This document shows positions 1-8,929 of a stretch of 64,000 nt of DNA, one piece after another. Numbering within the stretch: position 1 is the stretch's first letter; every line of letters starts with the position of its first letter. The notes beneath the pieces were generated by a model. That model ran no database searches. It was given only the letters and a program-made list of their open reading frames with translations, and was not told the origin of the DNA. This DNA is from Hypomesus transpacificus (lineage: Eukaryota > Chordata > Actinopteri > Osmeriformes > Osmeridae), in the NCBI RefSeq assembly GCF_021917145.1, contig NC_061062.1:5051847-5115846 (forward strand). The letters are read 5' to 3'. The translations under genes were made by a program, and so were the position numbers.

Positions 1-85
1 CACGGGACTCCTGGCACTCGTCTCCCGGCGTTTCCGTCCGTCTTCCGGTCCTCCCATTTTTCGGTCCTGTTTCCGTAAAGGCAGG

Positions 86-159
86 GTCTCTGTGGCGCAA
101 TTGGCTAGCGCGTTCGGCTGTTAACCGAAAGGATGGTGGTTCGAGCCCACCCAGGGACG
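86..159 (+). tRNA. trnan-guu: tRNA-Asn(GTT) copy 1
   Basis: This 74-nt gene reads asparagine codons AAC and AAU. Its acceptor arms (86-92 with 152-158) pair at all seven positions counting one T-G; the D-stem is GCGC/GCGC, the anticodon stem TTCGG/CCGAA surrounds CTGTTAA, and the T-stem is GGTGG/CCACC around TTCGAGC. The A and B boxes lie inside the gene as usual for RNA polymerase III. A TTTT terminator follows at 172-175. There is no intron and CCA is not encoded, as in other eukaryotes. It closely matches the vertebrate tRNA-Asn consensus. This is the GGCTAG D-loop form found in full units. Confidence 0.97.
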
Positions 160-249
160 AATGTGTAGTTGTTTTCCTCTGTTGTGTGTCTTGCCTGTGT
201 GACAATGAGCTGTACCGCCGTCGGAGCTGGAAAATGTCTGAAAAAAATG

Positions 250-283
250 CAGTCCTCCGCTCTACCAACTGAGCTGTCAAAGG
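250..283 (-). pseudogene. tRNA-Tyr 5' half relic (one per unit, 36 copies)
   Basis: Read on the minus strand, these 34 bases match the 5' half of vertebrate tRNA-Tyr from the acceptor 5' arm to the base before the anticodon, with CCTTTGA and ACAGC as the only differences I see. The A-box region (AGCTCAGTTGG) is intact. The match stops at GGACTG; there is no anticodon GTA, no T-arm and no 3' acceptor arm, and a run of seven T follows within about 10 nt. Copies lie 164-197 bp after the start of every Asn gene, from 250-283 to 36902-36935. Without a B box it is unlikely to be transcribed as a tRNA. Confidence 0.85.
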
Positions 284-439
284 GCGAGCGGGGGATCTTT
301 TATTTGCGAGGAAGGCATGCCATCCCCCATTTTGGGCAAAACGTTCTAAGGTGGCTTTCGAAGATGCTGTCGACCCCACCTTAAAACGCCCACTCGAAGA
401 GAAAACAGAAGGCTGAGCCCGTCTCTGCTGACAGAGCAA

Positions 440-513
440 GGCGCCGTGGCTTAGTTGGTCAAAGCGCCTGTCTAGTAAACAGGAGATCCTGAGTTCAAAT
501 CTCAGCGGTGCCT
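440..513 (+). tRNA. trnat-agu: tRNA-Thr(AGT) copy 1
   Basis: This 74-nt gene reads threonine codon ACU and, once A34 is converted to inosine, ACC and ACA. Acceptor GGCGCCG pairs with CGGTGCC through one G-T; the anticodon stem CCTGT/ACAGG surrounds CTAGTAA; the T-stem CTGAG/CTCAG surrounds TTCAAAT. The discriminator T at 513 is already the first base of a TTTTT terminator, so the 3' trailer is almost nil. It has no intron. The D-loop has AGTTGG; eight other copies have AGCTGG. It points toward the minus-strand Lys gene of the same unit. Confidence 0.97.
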
Positions 514-533
514 TTTTAGGCTCAAGTTTGCAT

Positions 534-597
534 CCTTTGTCTCAAAGTCATGGGGTGCAACGGAGACAAAGGTTGCGTGCCACAAGTCACGCTCCGT
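534..597 (+). other. Conserved hairpin region after tRNA-Thr
   Basis: A perfect 10-bp inverted repeat lies at 534-543 and 563-572 around a 19-nt loop. An alternative fold pairs 560-564 with 593-597 and 575-579 with 588-592, stacked end to end; it uses bases 563-564, so the two folds exclude each other. The region sits 20 nt past the Thr terminator and recurs in every full unit. In the short units the right arms are deleted. No known RNA family was recognised; it may be another eroded tRNA. Confidence 0.5.
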
Positions 598-611
598 GGT
601 TTGAACACACA

Positions 612-660
612 GCTCACACAGGGACTTGAAAGCCGGACCCTCCCCATTAAAAGCTTCCAT
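612..660 (-). pseudogene. Decayed tRNA-Lys 3' half (one per full unit)
   Basis: The minus strand aligns with tRNA-Lys from the anticodon loop (CTTTTAA kept) through the T-arm (GGACTTGAA on the plus strand kept) toward the acceptor, but the anticodon and T stems no longer pair and the 5' half is not recognisable. Copies lie 172-220 bp after each Thr gene that has a full spacer, and one closes the array at 37272-37320. The copy at the N gap is mostly lost. Its TTTT is the first terminator downstream of the intact Lys gene. It could instead be a chance resemblance shaped by shared B-box sequence. Confidence 0.6.
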
Positions 661-741
661 TGTTACCTTAAAGTCAGGTACATAAGAGAGACAACTTAGG
701 CCTGCTTCATCCCGCGCTGCCACACAGTTTGAGGGCCCTTT

Positions 742-814
742 CGCCCGAACAGGGACTTGAACCCTGGACCCTCAGATTAAAAGTCTGATGCTCTGCCGAC
801 TGAGCTATCCGGGC
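742..814 (-). tRNA. trnak-uuu: tRNA-Lys(TTT) copy 1
   Basis: Read on the minus strand this 73-nt gene decodes AAA (and AAG by wobble). Acceptor GCCCGGA pairs with TTCGGGC; the D-stem is GCTC/GAGC; the anticodon stem TCAGA/TCTGA surrounds CTTTTAA; the T-stem CAGGG/CCCTG surrounds TTCAAGT. It is nearly identical to the vertebrate tRNA-Lys(UUU) consensus. It faces the Thr gene and is divergent from the Arg gene. No TTTT follows closely: the first on this strand falls about 90 nt downstream, at 649-652, within the Lys relic. Confidence 0.97.
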
Positions 815-926
815 TCTGGAAATGCAGGGAACACTGAGCCCTTCGGGGAACCTCTGCACGTACATCTCCTTCGCTACACAGACCCCTAAGGATCGCATGG
901 CGAATCCACACAGGTCAATCGTCGGG

Positions 927-1018
927 GGCTCAGTGGCGCAATGGATAGCGCATTGGACTTCTAGGCAGGGGGAGGAAAAGCCCTTCAAAGGTTGTGGGTT
1001 CGAGTCCCACCAAAGTCG
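927..1018 (+). tRNA. trnar-ucu: tRNA-Arg(TCT) copy 1, with intron
   Basis: This 92-nt gene decodes AGA (and AGG by wobble). A 19-nt intron (964-982) sits after position 37, the normal place; spliced length is 73 nt. The D-stem is GCGC/GCGC, the anticodon stem TTGGA/TTCAA and the T-stem GTGGG/CCCAC. The intron begins GGC, ends GCC, and contains AGG able to pair with the TCT anticodon. A TTTT terminator lies at 1026-1029. Two things are odd. Acceptor GGCTCAG faces CAAAGTC, leaving C5-A68 and A6-A67 unpaired, while the family consensus GGCTCTG/CAGAGTC pairs fully. Position 38 is C where family members have A. It may still work, but poor charging or turnover is possible. Confidence 0.8.
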
Positions 1019-1173
1019 TTCACTCTTTTGCTCCCGTCGACCGATCGCGGGAAGAGTTATTTGCGCGGCCTCTCCTCCTCCTCTTCTTCACGGGACTCCT
1101 GGCACTCGTCTCCCGGCGTTTCCGTCCGTCTTCCGGTCCTCCCATTTTTCGGTCCTGTTTCCGTAAAGGCAGG

Positions 1174-1247
1174 GTCTCTGTGGCGCAATTGGCTAGCGCG
1201 TTCGGCTGTTAACCGAAAGGATGGTGGTTCGAGCCCACCCAGGGACG
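1174..1247 (+). tRNA. trnan-guu: tRNA-Asn(GTT) copy 2
   Basis: GGCTAG D-loop form with TTTT terminator. Confidence 0.97.
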
Positions 1248-1527
1248 AATGTGTAGTTGTTTTCCTCTGTTGTGTGTCTTGCCTGTGTGACAATGAGCTG
1301 TACCGCCGTCGGAGCTGGAAAATGTCTGAAAAAAATGCAGTCCTCCGCTCTACCAACTGAGCTGTCAAAGGGCGAGCAGGGGATCTTTTATTTGCGAGGA
1401 AGGCATGCCATCCCCCATTTTGGGCATAACGTTCTAAGGTGGCTTTCGAAGATGCTGTCGACCCCACCTTAAAGCGCCCACTCGAAGAGAAAATAGAAGG
1501 CTGAGCCCGTCTCTGCTGACAGAGCAA

Positions 1528-1601
1528 GGCGCTGTGGCTTAGTTGGTCAAAGCGCCTGTCTAGTAAACAGGAGATCCTGAGTTCAAATCTCAGCGGTGCC
1601 T
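1528..1601 (+). tRNA. trnat-agu: tRNA-Thr(AGT) copy 2
   Basis: AGTTGG form; acceptor GGCGCTG has a T-G in place of C-G at the sixth pair. It precedes a short spacer without Lys. Confidence 0.95.
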
Positions 1602-1723
1602 TTTTAGGCTCAAGTTTGCATCCTTTGTCTCAAAGTCATGGGGTGCACCTCTGCATGTACATCTCCTTCGCTACACAGACCCCTAAAGATCGCATGGCGA
1701 ATCCACACAGGTCAATCGTCGGG

Positions 1724-1815
1724 GGCTCAGTGGCGCAATGGATAGCGCATTGGACTTCTAGGCAGGTGGAGGAAAAGCCCTTCAAAGGTTATGGGTTCGA
1801 GTCCCACCAAAGTCG
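1724..1815 (+). tRNA. trnar-ucu: tRNA-Arg(TCT) copy 2, short-unit form
   Basis: Two acceptor mismatches and C38 as in copy 1. The T-stem begins ATGGG, so A49 faces C65 as a third mismatch. GGCAGGTGG intron form. Confidence 0.7.
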
Positions 1816-1970
1816 TTCACTCTTTTGCTCCCGTCGACCAATCGCGGGAAGAGTTATTTGCGCGGCCTCTCCTCCTCCTCTTCTTCACGGGACTCCTGGC
1901 ACTCGTCTCCCGGCGTTTCCGTCCGTCTTCCGGTCCTCCCATTTTTCGGTCCTGTTTCCGTAAAGGCAGG

Positions 1971-2044
1971 GTCTCTGTGGCGCAATTGGATAGCGCGTTC
2001 GGCTGTTAACCGAAAGGATGGTGGTTCGAGCCCACCCAGGGACG
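1971..2044 (+). tRNA. trnan-guu: tRNA-Asn(GTT) copy 3, short-unit form
   Basis: The D-loop reads GGATAG instead of GGCTAG. The 3' flank has GTTTG where full units have GTTTTC, so the nearby TTTT terminator is lost; the next T-run of four is about 140 nt downstream. Confidence 0.95.
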
Positions 2045-2328
2045 AATGTGTTGTTGTTTGCCTCTGTTGTGGGTCTTGCCTGTGCGACAATGAGCTGTAC
2101 CGCCGTCGGAGCTGGAAAATGTCTGAAAAAAATGCAGTCCTCCGCTCTACCAACTGAGCTGTCAAAGGGCGAGCGAGCGGGCCATCTTTTATTTGCGAGG
2201 AAGGCATGCCATCCCCCATTTTGGGCATAACGTTCTAAGGTGGCTTTCGAAGATGCTGTCGACCCCACCTTAAAGCGCCCACTCGAAGAGAAAATAGAAG
2301 GCTGAGCCCGTCTCTGCTGACAGAGCAA

Positions 2329-2402
2329 GGCGCCGTGGCTTAGTTGGTCAAAGCGCCTGTCTAGTAAACAGGAGATCCTGAGTTCAAATCTCAGCGGTGC
2401 CT
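2329..2402 (+). tRNA. trnat-agu: tRNA-Thr(AGT) copy 3
   Basis: AGTTGG form. Confidence 0.97.
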
Positions 2403-2630
2403 TTTTAGGCTCAAGTTTGCATCCTTTGTCTCAAAGTCATGGGGTGCAACGGAGACAAAGGTTGCGTGCCACAAGTCACGCTCCGTGGTTTGAACACACA
2501 GCTCACACAGGGACTTGAAAGCCGGACCCTCCCCATTAAAAGCTTCCATTGTTACCTTAAAGTCAGGTACATAAGAGAGACAACTTAGGCCTGCTTCATC
2601 CCGCGCTGCCACACAGTTTGAGGACCCTTT

Positions 2631-2703
2631 CGCCCGAACAGGGACTTGAACCCTGGACCCTCAGATTAAAAGTCTGATGCTCTGCCGACTGAGCTATCCG
2701 GGC
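2631..2703 (-). tRNA. trnak-uuu: tRNA-Lys(TTT) copy 2
   Basis: Same gene sequence as copy 1. Confidence 0.97.
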
Positions 2704-2815
2704 TCTGGAAAGGCAGGGAACACTGAGCCCTTCGGGGAACCTCTGCATGTACATCTCCTTCGCTACACAGACCCCTAAGGATCGCATGGCGAATCCACAC
2801 AGGTCAATCGTCGGG

Positions 2816-2907
2816 GGCTCAGTGGCGCAATGGATAGCGCATTGGACTTCTAGGCAGGTGGAGGAAAAGCCCTTCAAAGGTTGTGGGTTCGAGTCCCACC
2901 AAAGTCG
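2816..2907 (+). tRNA. trnar-ucu: tRNA-Arg(TCT) copy 3
   Basis: Two acceptor mismatches, C38, GTGGG T-stem, GGCAGGTGG intron form. Confidence 0.8.
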
Positions 2908-3062
2908 TTCACTCTTTTGCTCCCGTCGACCGATCGCGGGAAGAGTTATTTGCGCGGCCTCTCCTCCTCCTCTTCTTCACGGGACTCCTGGCACTCGTCT
3001 CCCGGCGTTTCCGTCCGTCTTCCGGTCCTCCCATTTTTCGGTCCTGTTTCCGTAAAGGCAGG

Positions 3063-3136
3063 GTCTCTGTGGCGCAATTGGCTAGCGCGTTCGGCTGTTA
3101 ACCGAAAGGATGGTGGTTCGAGCCCACCCAGGGACG
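3063..3136 (+). tRNA. trnan-guu: tRNA-Asn(GTT) copy 4
   Basis: GGCTAG D-loop form with TTTT terminator. Confidence 0.97.
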
Positions 3137-3416
3137 AATGTGTAGTTGTTTTCCTCTGTTGTGTGTCTTGCCTGTGTGACAATGAGCTGTACCGCCGTCG
3201 GAGCTGGAAAATGTCTGAAAAAAATGCAGTCCTCCGCTCTACCAACTGAGCTGTCAAAGGGCGAGCGGGGGATCTTTTATTTGCGAGGAAGGCATGCCAT
3301 CCCCCATTTTGGGCAAAACGTTCTAAGGTGGCTTTCGAAGATGCTGTCGACCCCACCTTAAAACGCCCACTCGAAGAGAAAACAGAAGGCTGAGCCCGTC
3401 TCTGCTGACAGAGCAA

Positions 3417-3490
3417 GGCGCCGTGGCTTAGCTGGTCAAAGCGCCTGTCTAGTAAACAGGAGATCCTGAGTTCAAATCTCAGCGGTGCCT
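3417..3490 (+). tRNA. trnat-agu: tRNA-Thr(AGT) copy 4
   Basis: AGCTGG form. Confidence 0.97.
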
Positions 3491-3718
3491 TTTTAGGCTC
3501 AAGTTTGCATCCTTTGTCTCAAAGTCATGGGGTGCAACGGAGACAAAGGTTGCGTGCCACAAGTCACGCTCCGTGGTTTGAACACACAGCTCACACAGGG
3601 ACTTGAAAGCCGGACCCTCCCCATTAAAAGCTTCCATTGTTACCTTAAAGTCAGGTACATAAGAGAGACAACTTAGGCCTGCTTCATCCCGCGCTGCCAC
3701 ACAGTTTGAGGACCCTTT

Positions 3719-3791
3719 CGCCCGAACAGGGACTTGAACCCTGGACCCTCAGATTAAAAGTCTGATGCTCTGCCGACTGAGCTATCCGGGC
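3719..3791 (-). tRNA. trnak-uuu: tRNA-Lys(TTT) copy 3
   Basis: Same gene sequence as copy 1. Confidence 0.97.
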
Positions 3792-3903
3792 TCTGGAAAT
3801 GCAGGGAACACTGAGCCCTTCGGGGAACCTCTGCATGTACATCTCCTTCGCTACACAGACCCCTAAGGATCGCATGGCGAATCCACACAGGTCAATCGTC
3901 GGG

Positions 3904-3995
3904 GGCTCAGTGGCGCAATGGATAGCGCATTGGACTTCTAGGCAGGTGGAGGAAAAGCCCTTCAAAGGTTGTGGGTTCGAGTCCCACCAAAGTCG
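3904..3995 (+). tRNA. trnar-ucu: tRNA-Arg(TCT) copy 4
   Basis: As copy 3. Confidence 0.8.
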
Positions 3996-4150
3996 TTCAC
4001 TCTTTTGCTCCCGTCGACCGATCGCGGGAAGAGTTATTTGCGCGGCCTCTCCTCCTCCTCTTCTTCACGGGACTCCTGGCACTCGTCTCCCGGCGTTTCC
4101 GTCCGTCTTCCGGTCCTCCCATTTTTCGGTCCTGTTTCCGTAAAGGCAGG

Positions 4151-4224
4151 GTCTCTGTGGCGCAATTGGCTAGCGCGTTCGGCTGTTAACCGAAAGGATG
4201 GTGGTTCGAGCCCACCCAGGGACG
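4151..4224 (+). tRNA. trnan-guu: tRNA-Asn(GTT) copy 5
   Basis: GGCTAG form. Confidence 0.97.
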
Positions 4225-4504
4225 AATGTGTAGTTGTTTTCCTCTGTTGTGTGTCTTGCCTGTGTGACAATGAGCTGTACCGCCGTCGGAGCTGGAAAAT
4301 GTCTGAAAAAAATGCAGTCCTCCGCTCTACCAACTGAGCTGTCAAAGGGCGAGCGGGGGATCTTTTATTTGCGAGGAAGGCATGCCATCCCCCATTTTGG
4401 GCAAAACGTTCTAAGGTGGCTTTCGAAGATGCTGTCGACCCCACCTTAAAACGCCCACTCGAAGAGAAAACAGAAGGCTGAGCCCGTCTCTGCTGACAGA
4501 GCAA

Positions 4505-4578
4505 GGCGCCGTGGCTTAGTTGGTCAAAGCGCCTGTCTAGTAAACAGGAGATCCTGAGTTCAAATCTCAGCGGTGCCT
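4505..4578 (+). tRNA. trnat-agu: tRNA-Thr(AGT) copy 5
   Basis: AGTTGG form. Confidence 0.97.
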
Positions 4579-4806
4579 TTTTAGGCTCAAGTTTGCATCC
4601 TTTGTCTCAAAGTCATGGGGTGCAACGGAGACAAAGGTTGCGTGCCACAAGTCACGCTCCGTGGTTTGAACACACAGCTCACACAGGGACTTGAAAGCCG
4701 GACCCTCCCCATTAAAAGCTTCCATTGTTACCTTAAAGTCAGGTACATAAGAGAGACAACTTAGGCCTGCTTCATCCCGCGCTGCCACACAGTTTGAGGA
4801 CCCTTT

Positions 4807-4879
4807 CGCCCGAACAGGGACTTGAACCCTGGACCCTCAGATTAAAAGTCTGATGCTCTGCCGACTGAGCTATCCGGGC
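4807..4879 (-). tRNA. trnak-uuu: tRNA-Lys(TTT) copy 4
   Basis: Same gene sequence as copy 1. Confidence 0.97.
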
Positions 4880-4991
4880 TCTGGAAAGGCAGGGAACACT
4901 GAGCCCTTCGGGGAACCTCTGCATGTACATCTCCTTCGCTACACAGACCCCTAAGGATCGCATGGCGAATCCACACAGGTCAATCGTCGGG

Positions 4992-5083
4992 GGCTCAGTG
5001 GCGCAATGGATAGCGCATTGGACTTCTAGGCAGGGGGAGGAAAAGCCCTTCAAAGGTTGTGGGTTCGAGTCCCACCAAAGTCG
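4992..5083 (+). tRNA. trnar-ucu: tRNA-Arg(TCT) copy 5
   Basis: Two acceptor mismatches, C38, GGCAGGGGG intron form as in copy 1. Confidence 0.8.
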
Positions 5084-5238
5084 TTCACTCTTTTGCTCCC
5101 GTCGACCGATCGCGGGAAGAGTTATTTGCGCGGCCTCTCCTCCTCCTCTTCTTCACGGGACTCCTGGCACTCGTCTCCCGGCGTTTCCGTCCGTCTTCCG
5201 GTCCTCCCATTTTTCGGTCCTGTTTCCGTAAAGGCAGG

Positions 5239-5312
5239 GTCTCTGTGGCGCAATTGGCTAGCGCGTTCGGCTGTTAACCGAAAGGATGGTGGTTCGAGCC
5301 CACCCAGGGACG
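5239..5312 (+). tRNA. trnan-guu: tRNA-Asn(GTT) copy 6
   Basis: GGCTAG form. Confidence 0.97.
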
Positions 5313-5592
5313 AATGTGTAGTTGTTTTCCTCTGTTGTGTGTCTTGCCTGTGTGACAATGAGCTGTACCGCCGTCGGAGCTGGAAAATGTCTGAAAAAAA
5401 TGCAGTCCTCCGCTCTACCAACTGAGCTGTCAAAGGGCGAGCGGGGGATCTTTTATTTGCGAGGAAGGCATGCCATCCCCCATTTTGGGCAAAACGTTCT
5501 AAGGTGGCTTTCGAAGATGCTGTCGACCCCACCTTAAAACGCCCACTCGAAGAGAAAACAGAAGGCTGAGCCCGTCTCTGCTGACAGAGCAA

Positions 5593-5666
5593 GGCGCCGT
5601 GGCTTAGCTGGTCAAAGCGCCTGTCTAGTAAACAGGAGATCCTGAGTTCAAATCTCAGCGGTGCCT
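5593..5666 (+). tRNA. trnat-agu: tRNA-Thr(AGT) copy 6
   Basis: AGCTGG form. Confidence 0.97.
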
Positions 5667-5894
5667 TTTTAGGCTCAAGTTTGCATCCTTTGTCTCAAAG
5701 TCATGGGGTGCAACGGAGACAAAGGTTGCGTGCCACAAGTCACGCTCCGTGGTTTGAACACACAGCTCACACAGGGACTTGAAAGCCGGACCCTCCCCAT
5801 TAAAAGCTTCCATTGTTACCTTAAAGTCAGGTACATAAGAGAGACAACTTAGGCCTGCTTCATCCCGCGCTGCCACACAGTTTGAGGACCCTTT

Positions 5895-5967
5895 CGCCCG
5901 AACAGGGACTTGAACCCTGGACCCTCAGATTAAAAGTCTGATGCTCTGCCGACTGAGCTATCCGGGC
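5895..5967 (-). tRNA. trnak-uuu: tRNA-Lys(TTT) copy 5
   Basis: Same gene sequence as copy 1. Confidence 0.97.
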
Positions 5968-6079
5968 TCTGGAAAGGCAGGGAACACTGAGCCCTTCGGG
6001 GAACCTCTGCATGTACATCTCCTTCGCTACACAGACCCCTAAGGATCGCATGGCGAATCCACACAGGTCAATCGTTGGG

Positions 6080-6171
6080 GGCTCTGTGGCGCAATGGATA
6101 GCGCATTGGACTTCTAGGCAGGGGGAGGAAAAGCCATTCAAAGGTTGTGGGTTCGAGTCCCACCAGAGTCG
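6080..6171 (+). tRNA. trnar-ucu: tRNA-Arg(TCT) copy 6, canonical
   Basis: The only copy with a fully paired acceptor stem (GGCTCTG with CAGAGTC, one G-T) together with A38. It matches the vertebrate family sequence best and probably shows the ancestral state. It lies inside a patch of unusual sequence at 6075-6310. GGCAGGGGG intron form. Confidence 0.95.
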
Positions 6172-6326
6172 TTCACTCTTTTGCTCCCGTCGACCGATCG
6201 CGGGAAGAGTACTTTGCGCGGCCGCTCCCCCTCCTGTTCTTCACGGCACTCCTGGCACTCGTCTCCCGGCGTTTCCTTCCGTCTTCCGGTCCTTCCATTT
6301 TCCGGTCCTGTTTCCGTAAAGGCAGG

Positions 6327-6400
6327 GTCTCTGTGGCGCAATTGGCTAGCGCGTTCGGCTGTTAACCGAAAGGATGGTGGTTCGAGCCCACCCAGGGACG
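6327..6400 (+). tRNA. trnan-guu: tRNA-Asn(GTT) copy 7
   Basis: GGCTAG form; its 5' flank lies in the diverged patch 6075-6310. Confidence 0.97.
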
Positions 6401-6680
6401 AATGTGTAGTTGTTTTCCTCTGTTGTGTGTCTTGCCTGTGTGACAATGAGCTGTACCGCCGTCGGAGCTGGAAAATGTCTGAAAAAAATGCAGTCCTCCG
6501 CTCTACCAACTGAGCTGTCAAAGGGCGAGCGGGGGATCTTTTATTTGCGAGGAAGGCATGCCATCCCCCATTTTGGGCAAAACGTTCTAAGGTGGCTTTC
6601 GAAGATGCTGTCGACCCCACCTTAAAACGCCCACTCGAAGAGAAAACAGAAGGCTGAGCCCGTCTCTGCTGACAGAGCAA

Positions 6681-6754
6681 GGCGCCGTGGCTTAGTTGGT
6701 CAAAGCGCCTGTCTAGTAAACAGGAGATCCTGAGTTCAAATCTCAGCGGTGCCT
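6681..6754 (+). tRNA. trnat-agu: tRNA-Thr(AGT) copy 7
   Basis: AGTTGG form. Confidence 0.97.
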
Positions 6755-6982
6755 TTTTAGGCTCAAGTTTGCATCCTTTGTCTCAAAGTCATGGGGTGCA
6801 ACGGAGACAAAGGTTGCGTGCCACAAGTCACGCTCCGTGGTTTGAACACACAGCTCACACAGGGACTTGAAAGCCGGACCCTCCCCATTAAAAGCTTCCA
6901 TTGTTACCTTAAAGTCAGGTACATAAGAGAGACAACTTAGGCCTGCTTCATCCCGCGCTGCCACACAGTTTGAGGACCCTTT

Positions 6983-7055
6983 CGCCCGAACAGGGACTTG
7001 AACCCTGGACCCTCAGATTAAAAGTCTGATGCTCTGCCGACTGAGCTATCCGGGC
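6983..7055 (-). tRNA. trnak-uuu: tRNA-Lys(TTT) copy 6
   Basis: Same gene sequence as copy 1. Confidence 0.97.
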
Positions 7056-7167
7056 TCTGGAAAGGCAGGGAACACTGAGCCCTTCGGGGAACCTCTGCAT
7101 GTACATCTCCTTCGCTACACAGACCCCTAAGGATCGCATGGCGAATCCACACAGGTCAATCGTTGGG

Positions 7168-7259
7168 GGCTCTGTGGCGCAATGGATAGCGCATTGGACT
7201 TCTAGGCAGGGGGAGGAAAAGCCATTCAAAGGTTGTGGGTTCGAGTCCCACCAAAGTCG
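7168..7259 (+). tRNA. trnar-ucu: tRNA-Arg(TCT) copy 7, intermediate
   Basis: The 5' arm is canonical GGCTCTG and position 38 is A, but the 3' arm is CAAAGTC, leaving one mismatch (C5-A68). It looks like a recombinant between the canonical and common types. Confidence 0.87.
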
Positions 7260-7414
7260 TTCACTCTTTTGCTCCCGTCGACCGATCGCGGGAAGAGTTA
7301 TTTGCGCGGCCTCTCCTCCTCCTCTTCTTCACGGGACTCCTGGCACTCGTCTCCCGGCGTTTCCGTCCGTCTTCCGGTCCTCCCATTTTTCGGTCCTGTT
7401 TCCGTAAAGGCAGG

Positions 7415-7488
7415 GTCTCTGTGGCGCAATTGGCTAGCGCGTTCGGCTGTTAACCGAAAGGATGGTGGTTCGAGCCCACCCAGGGACG
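7415..7488 (+). tRNA. trnan-guu: tRNA-Asn(GTT) copy 8
   Basis: GGCTAG form. Confidence 0.97.
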
Positions 7489-7768
7489 AATGTGTAGTTG
7501 TTTTCCTCTGTTGTGTGTCTTGCCTGTGTGACAATGAGCTGTACCGCCGTCGGAGCTGGAAAATGTCTGAAAAAAATGCAGTCCTCCGCTCTACCAACTG
7601 AGCTGTCAAAGGGCGAGCGGGGGATCTTTTATTTGCGAGGAAGGCATGCCATCCCCCATTTTGGGCAAAACGTTCTAAGGTGGCTTTCGAAGATGCTGTC
7701 GACCCCACCTTAAAACGCCCACTCGAAGAGAAAACAGAAGGCTGAGCCCGTCTCTGCTGACAGAGCAA

Positions 7769-7842
7769 GGCGCCGTGGCTTAGCTGGTCAAAGCGCCTGT
7801 CTAGTAAACAGGAGATCCTGAGTTCAAATCTCAGCGGTGCCT
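7769..7842 (+). tRNA. trnat-agu: tRNA-Thr(AGT) copy 8
   Basis: AGCTGG form. Confidence 0.97.
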
Positions 7843-8070
7843 TTTTAGGCTCAAGTTTGCATCCTTTGTCTCAAAGTCATGGGGTGCAACGGAGACAAAG
7901 GTTGCGTGCCACAAGTCACGCTCCGTGGTTTGAACACACAGCTCACACAGGGACTTGAAAGCCGGACCCTCCCCATTAAAAGCTTCCATTGTTACCTTAA
8001 AGTCAGGTACATAAGAGAGACAACTTAGGCCTGCTTCATCCCGCGCTGCCACACAGTTTGAGGACCCTTT

Positions 8071-8143
8071 CGCCCGAACAGGGACTTGAACCCTGGACCC
8101 TCAGATTAAAAGTCTGATGCTCTGCCGACTGAGCTATCCGGGC
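8071..8143 (-). tRNA. trnak-uuu: tRNA-Lys(TTT) copy 7
   Basis: Same gene sequence as copy 1. Confidence 0.97.
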
Positions 8144-8254
8144 TCTGGAAAGGCAGGGAACACTGAGCCCTTCGGGGAACCTCTGCATGTACATCTCCTT
8201 CGCTACACAGACCCCTAAGGATCGCATGGCGAATCCACACAGGTCAATCGTCGG

Positions 8255-8346
8255 GGCTCAGTGGCGCAATGGATAGCGCATTGGACTTCTAGGCAGGTGG
8301 AGGAAAAGCCCTTCAAAGGTTGTGGGTTCGAGTCCCACCAAAGTCG
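8255..8346 (+). tRNA. trnar-ucu: tRNA-Arg(TCT) copy 8
   Basis: Two acceptor mismatches, C38. The upstream G run is one base shorter than elsewhere. Confidence 0.8.
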
Positions 8347-8501
8347 TTCACTCTTTTGCTCCCGTCGACCGATCGCGGGAAGAGTTATTTGCGCGGCCTC
8401 TCCTCCTCCTCTTCTTCACGGGACTCCTGGCACTCGTCTCCCGGCGTTTCCGTCCGTCTTCCGGTCCTCCCATTTTTCGGTCCTGTTTCCGTAAAGGCAG
8501 G

Positions 8502-8575
8502 GTCTCTGTGGCGCAATTGGCTAGCGCGTTCGGCTGTTAACCGAAAGGATGGTGGTTCGAGCCCACCCAGGGACG
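8502..8575 (+). tRNA. trnan-guu: tRNA-Asn(GTT) copy 9
   Basis: GGCTAG form; 1087 bp from the previous copy because one G is missing before the Arg gene. Confidence 0.97.
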
Positions 8576-8855
8576 AATGTGTAGTTGTTTTCCTCTGTTG
8601 TGTGTCTTGCCTGTGTGACAATGAGCTGTACCGCCGTCGGAGCTGGAAAATGTCTGAAAAAAATGCAGTCCTCCGCTCTACCAACTGAGCTGTCAAAGGG
8701 CGAGCGGGGGATCTTTTATTTGCGAGGAAGGCATGCCATCCCCCATTTTGGGCAAAACGTTCTAAGGTGGCTTTCGAAGATGCTGTCGACCCCACCTTAA
8801 AACGCCCACTCGAAGAGAAAACAGAAGGCTGAGCCCGTCTCTGCTGACAGAGCAA

Positions 8856-8929
8856 GGCGCCGTGGCTTAGTTGGTCAAAGCGCCTGTCTAGTAAACAGGA
8901 GATCCTGAGTTCAAATCTCAGCGGTGCCT
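8856..8929 (+). tRNA. trnat-agu: tRNA-Thr(AGT) copy 9
   Basis: AGTTGG form. Confidence 0.97.

Noticed and set aside
1057-1527. A 156-codon minus-strand frame and several 70-122-codon frames repeated in every unit
   Set aside because: They run straight through tRNA genes and spacers, change with unit variants, and have no protein-like composition or known domain.
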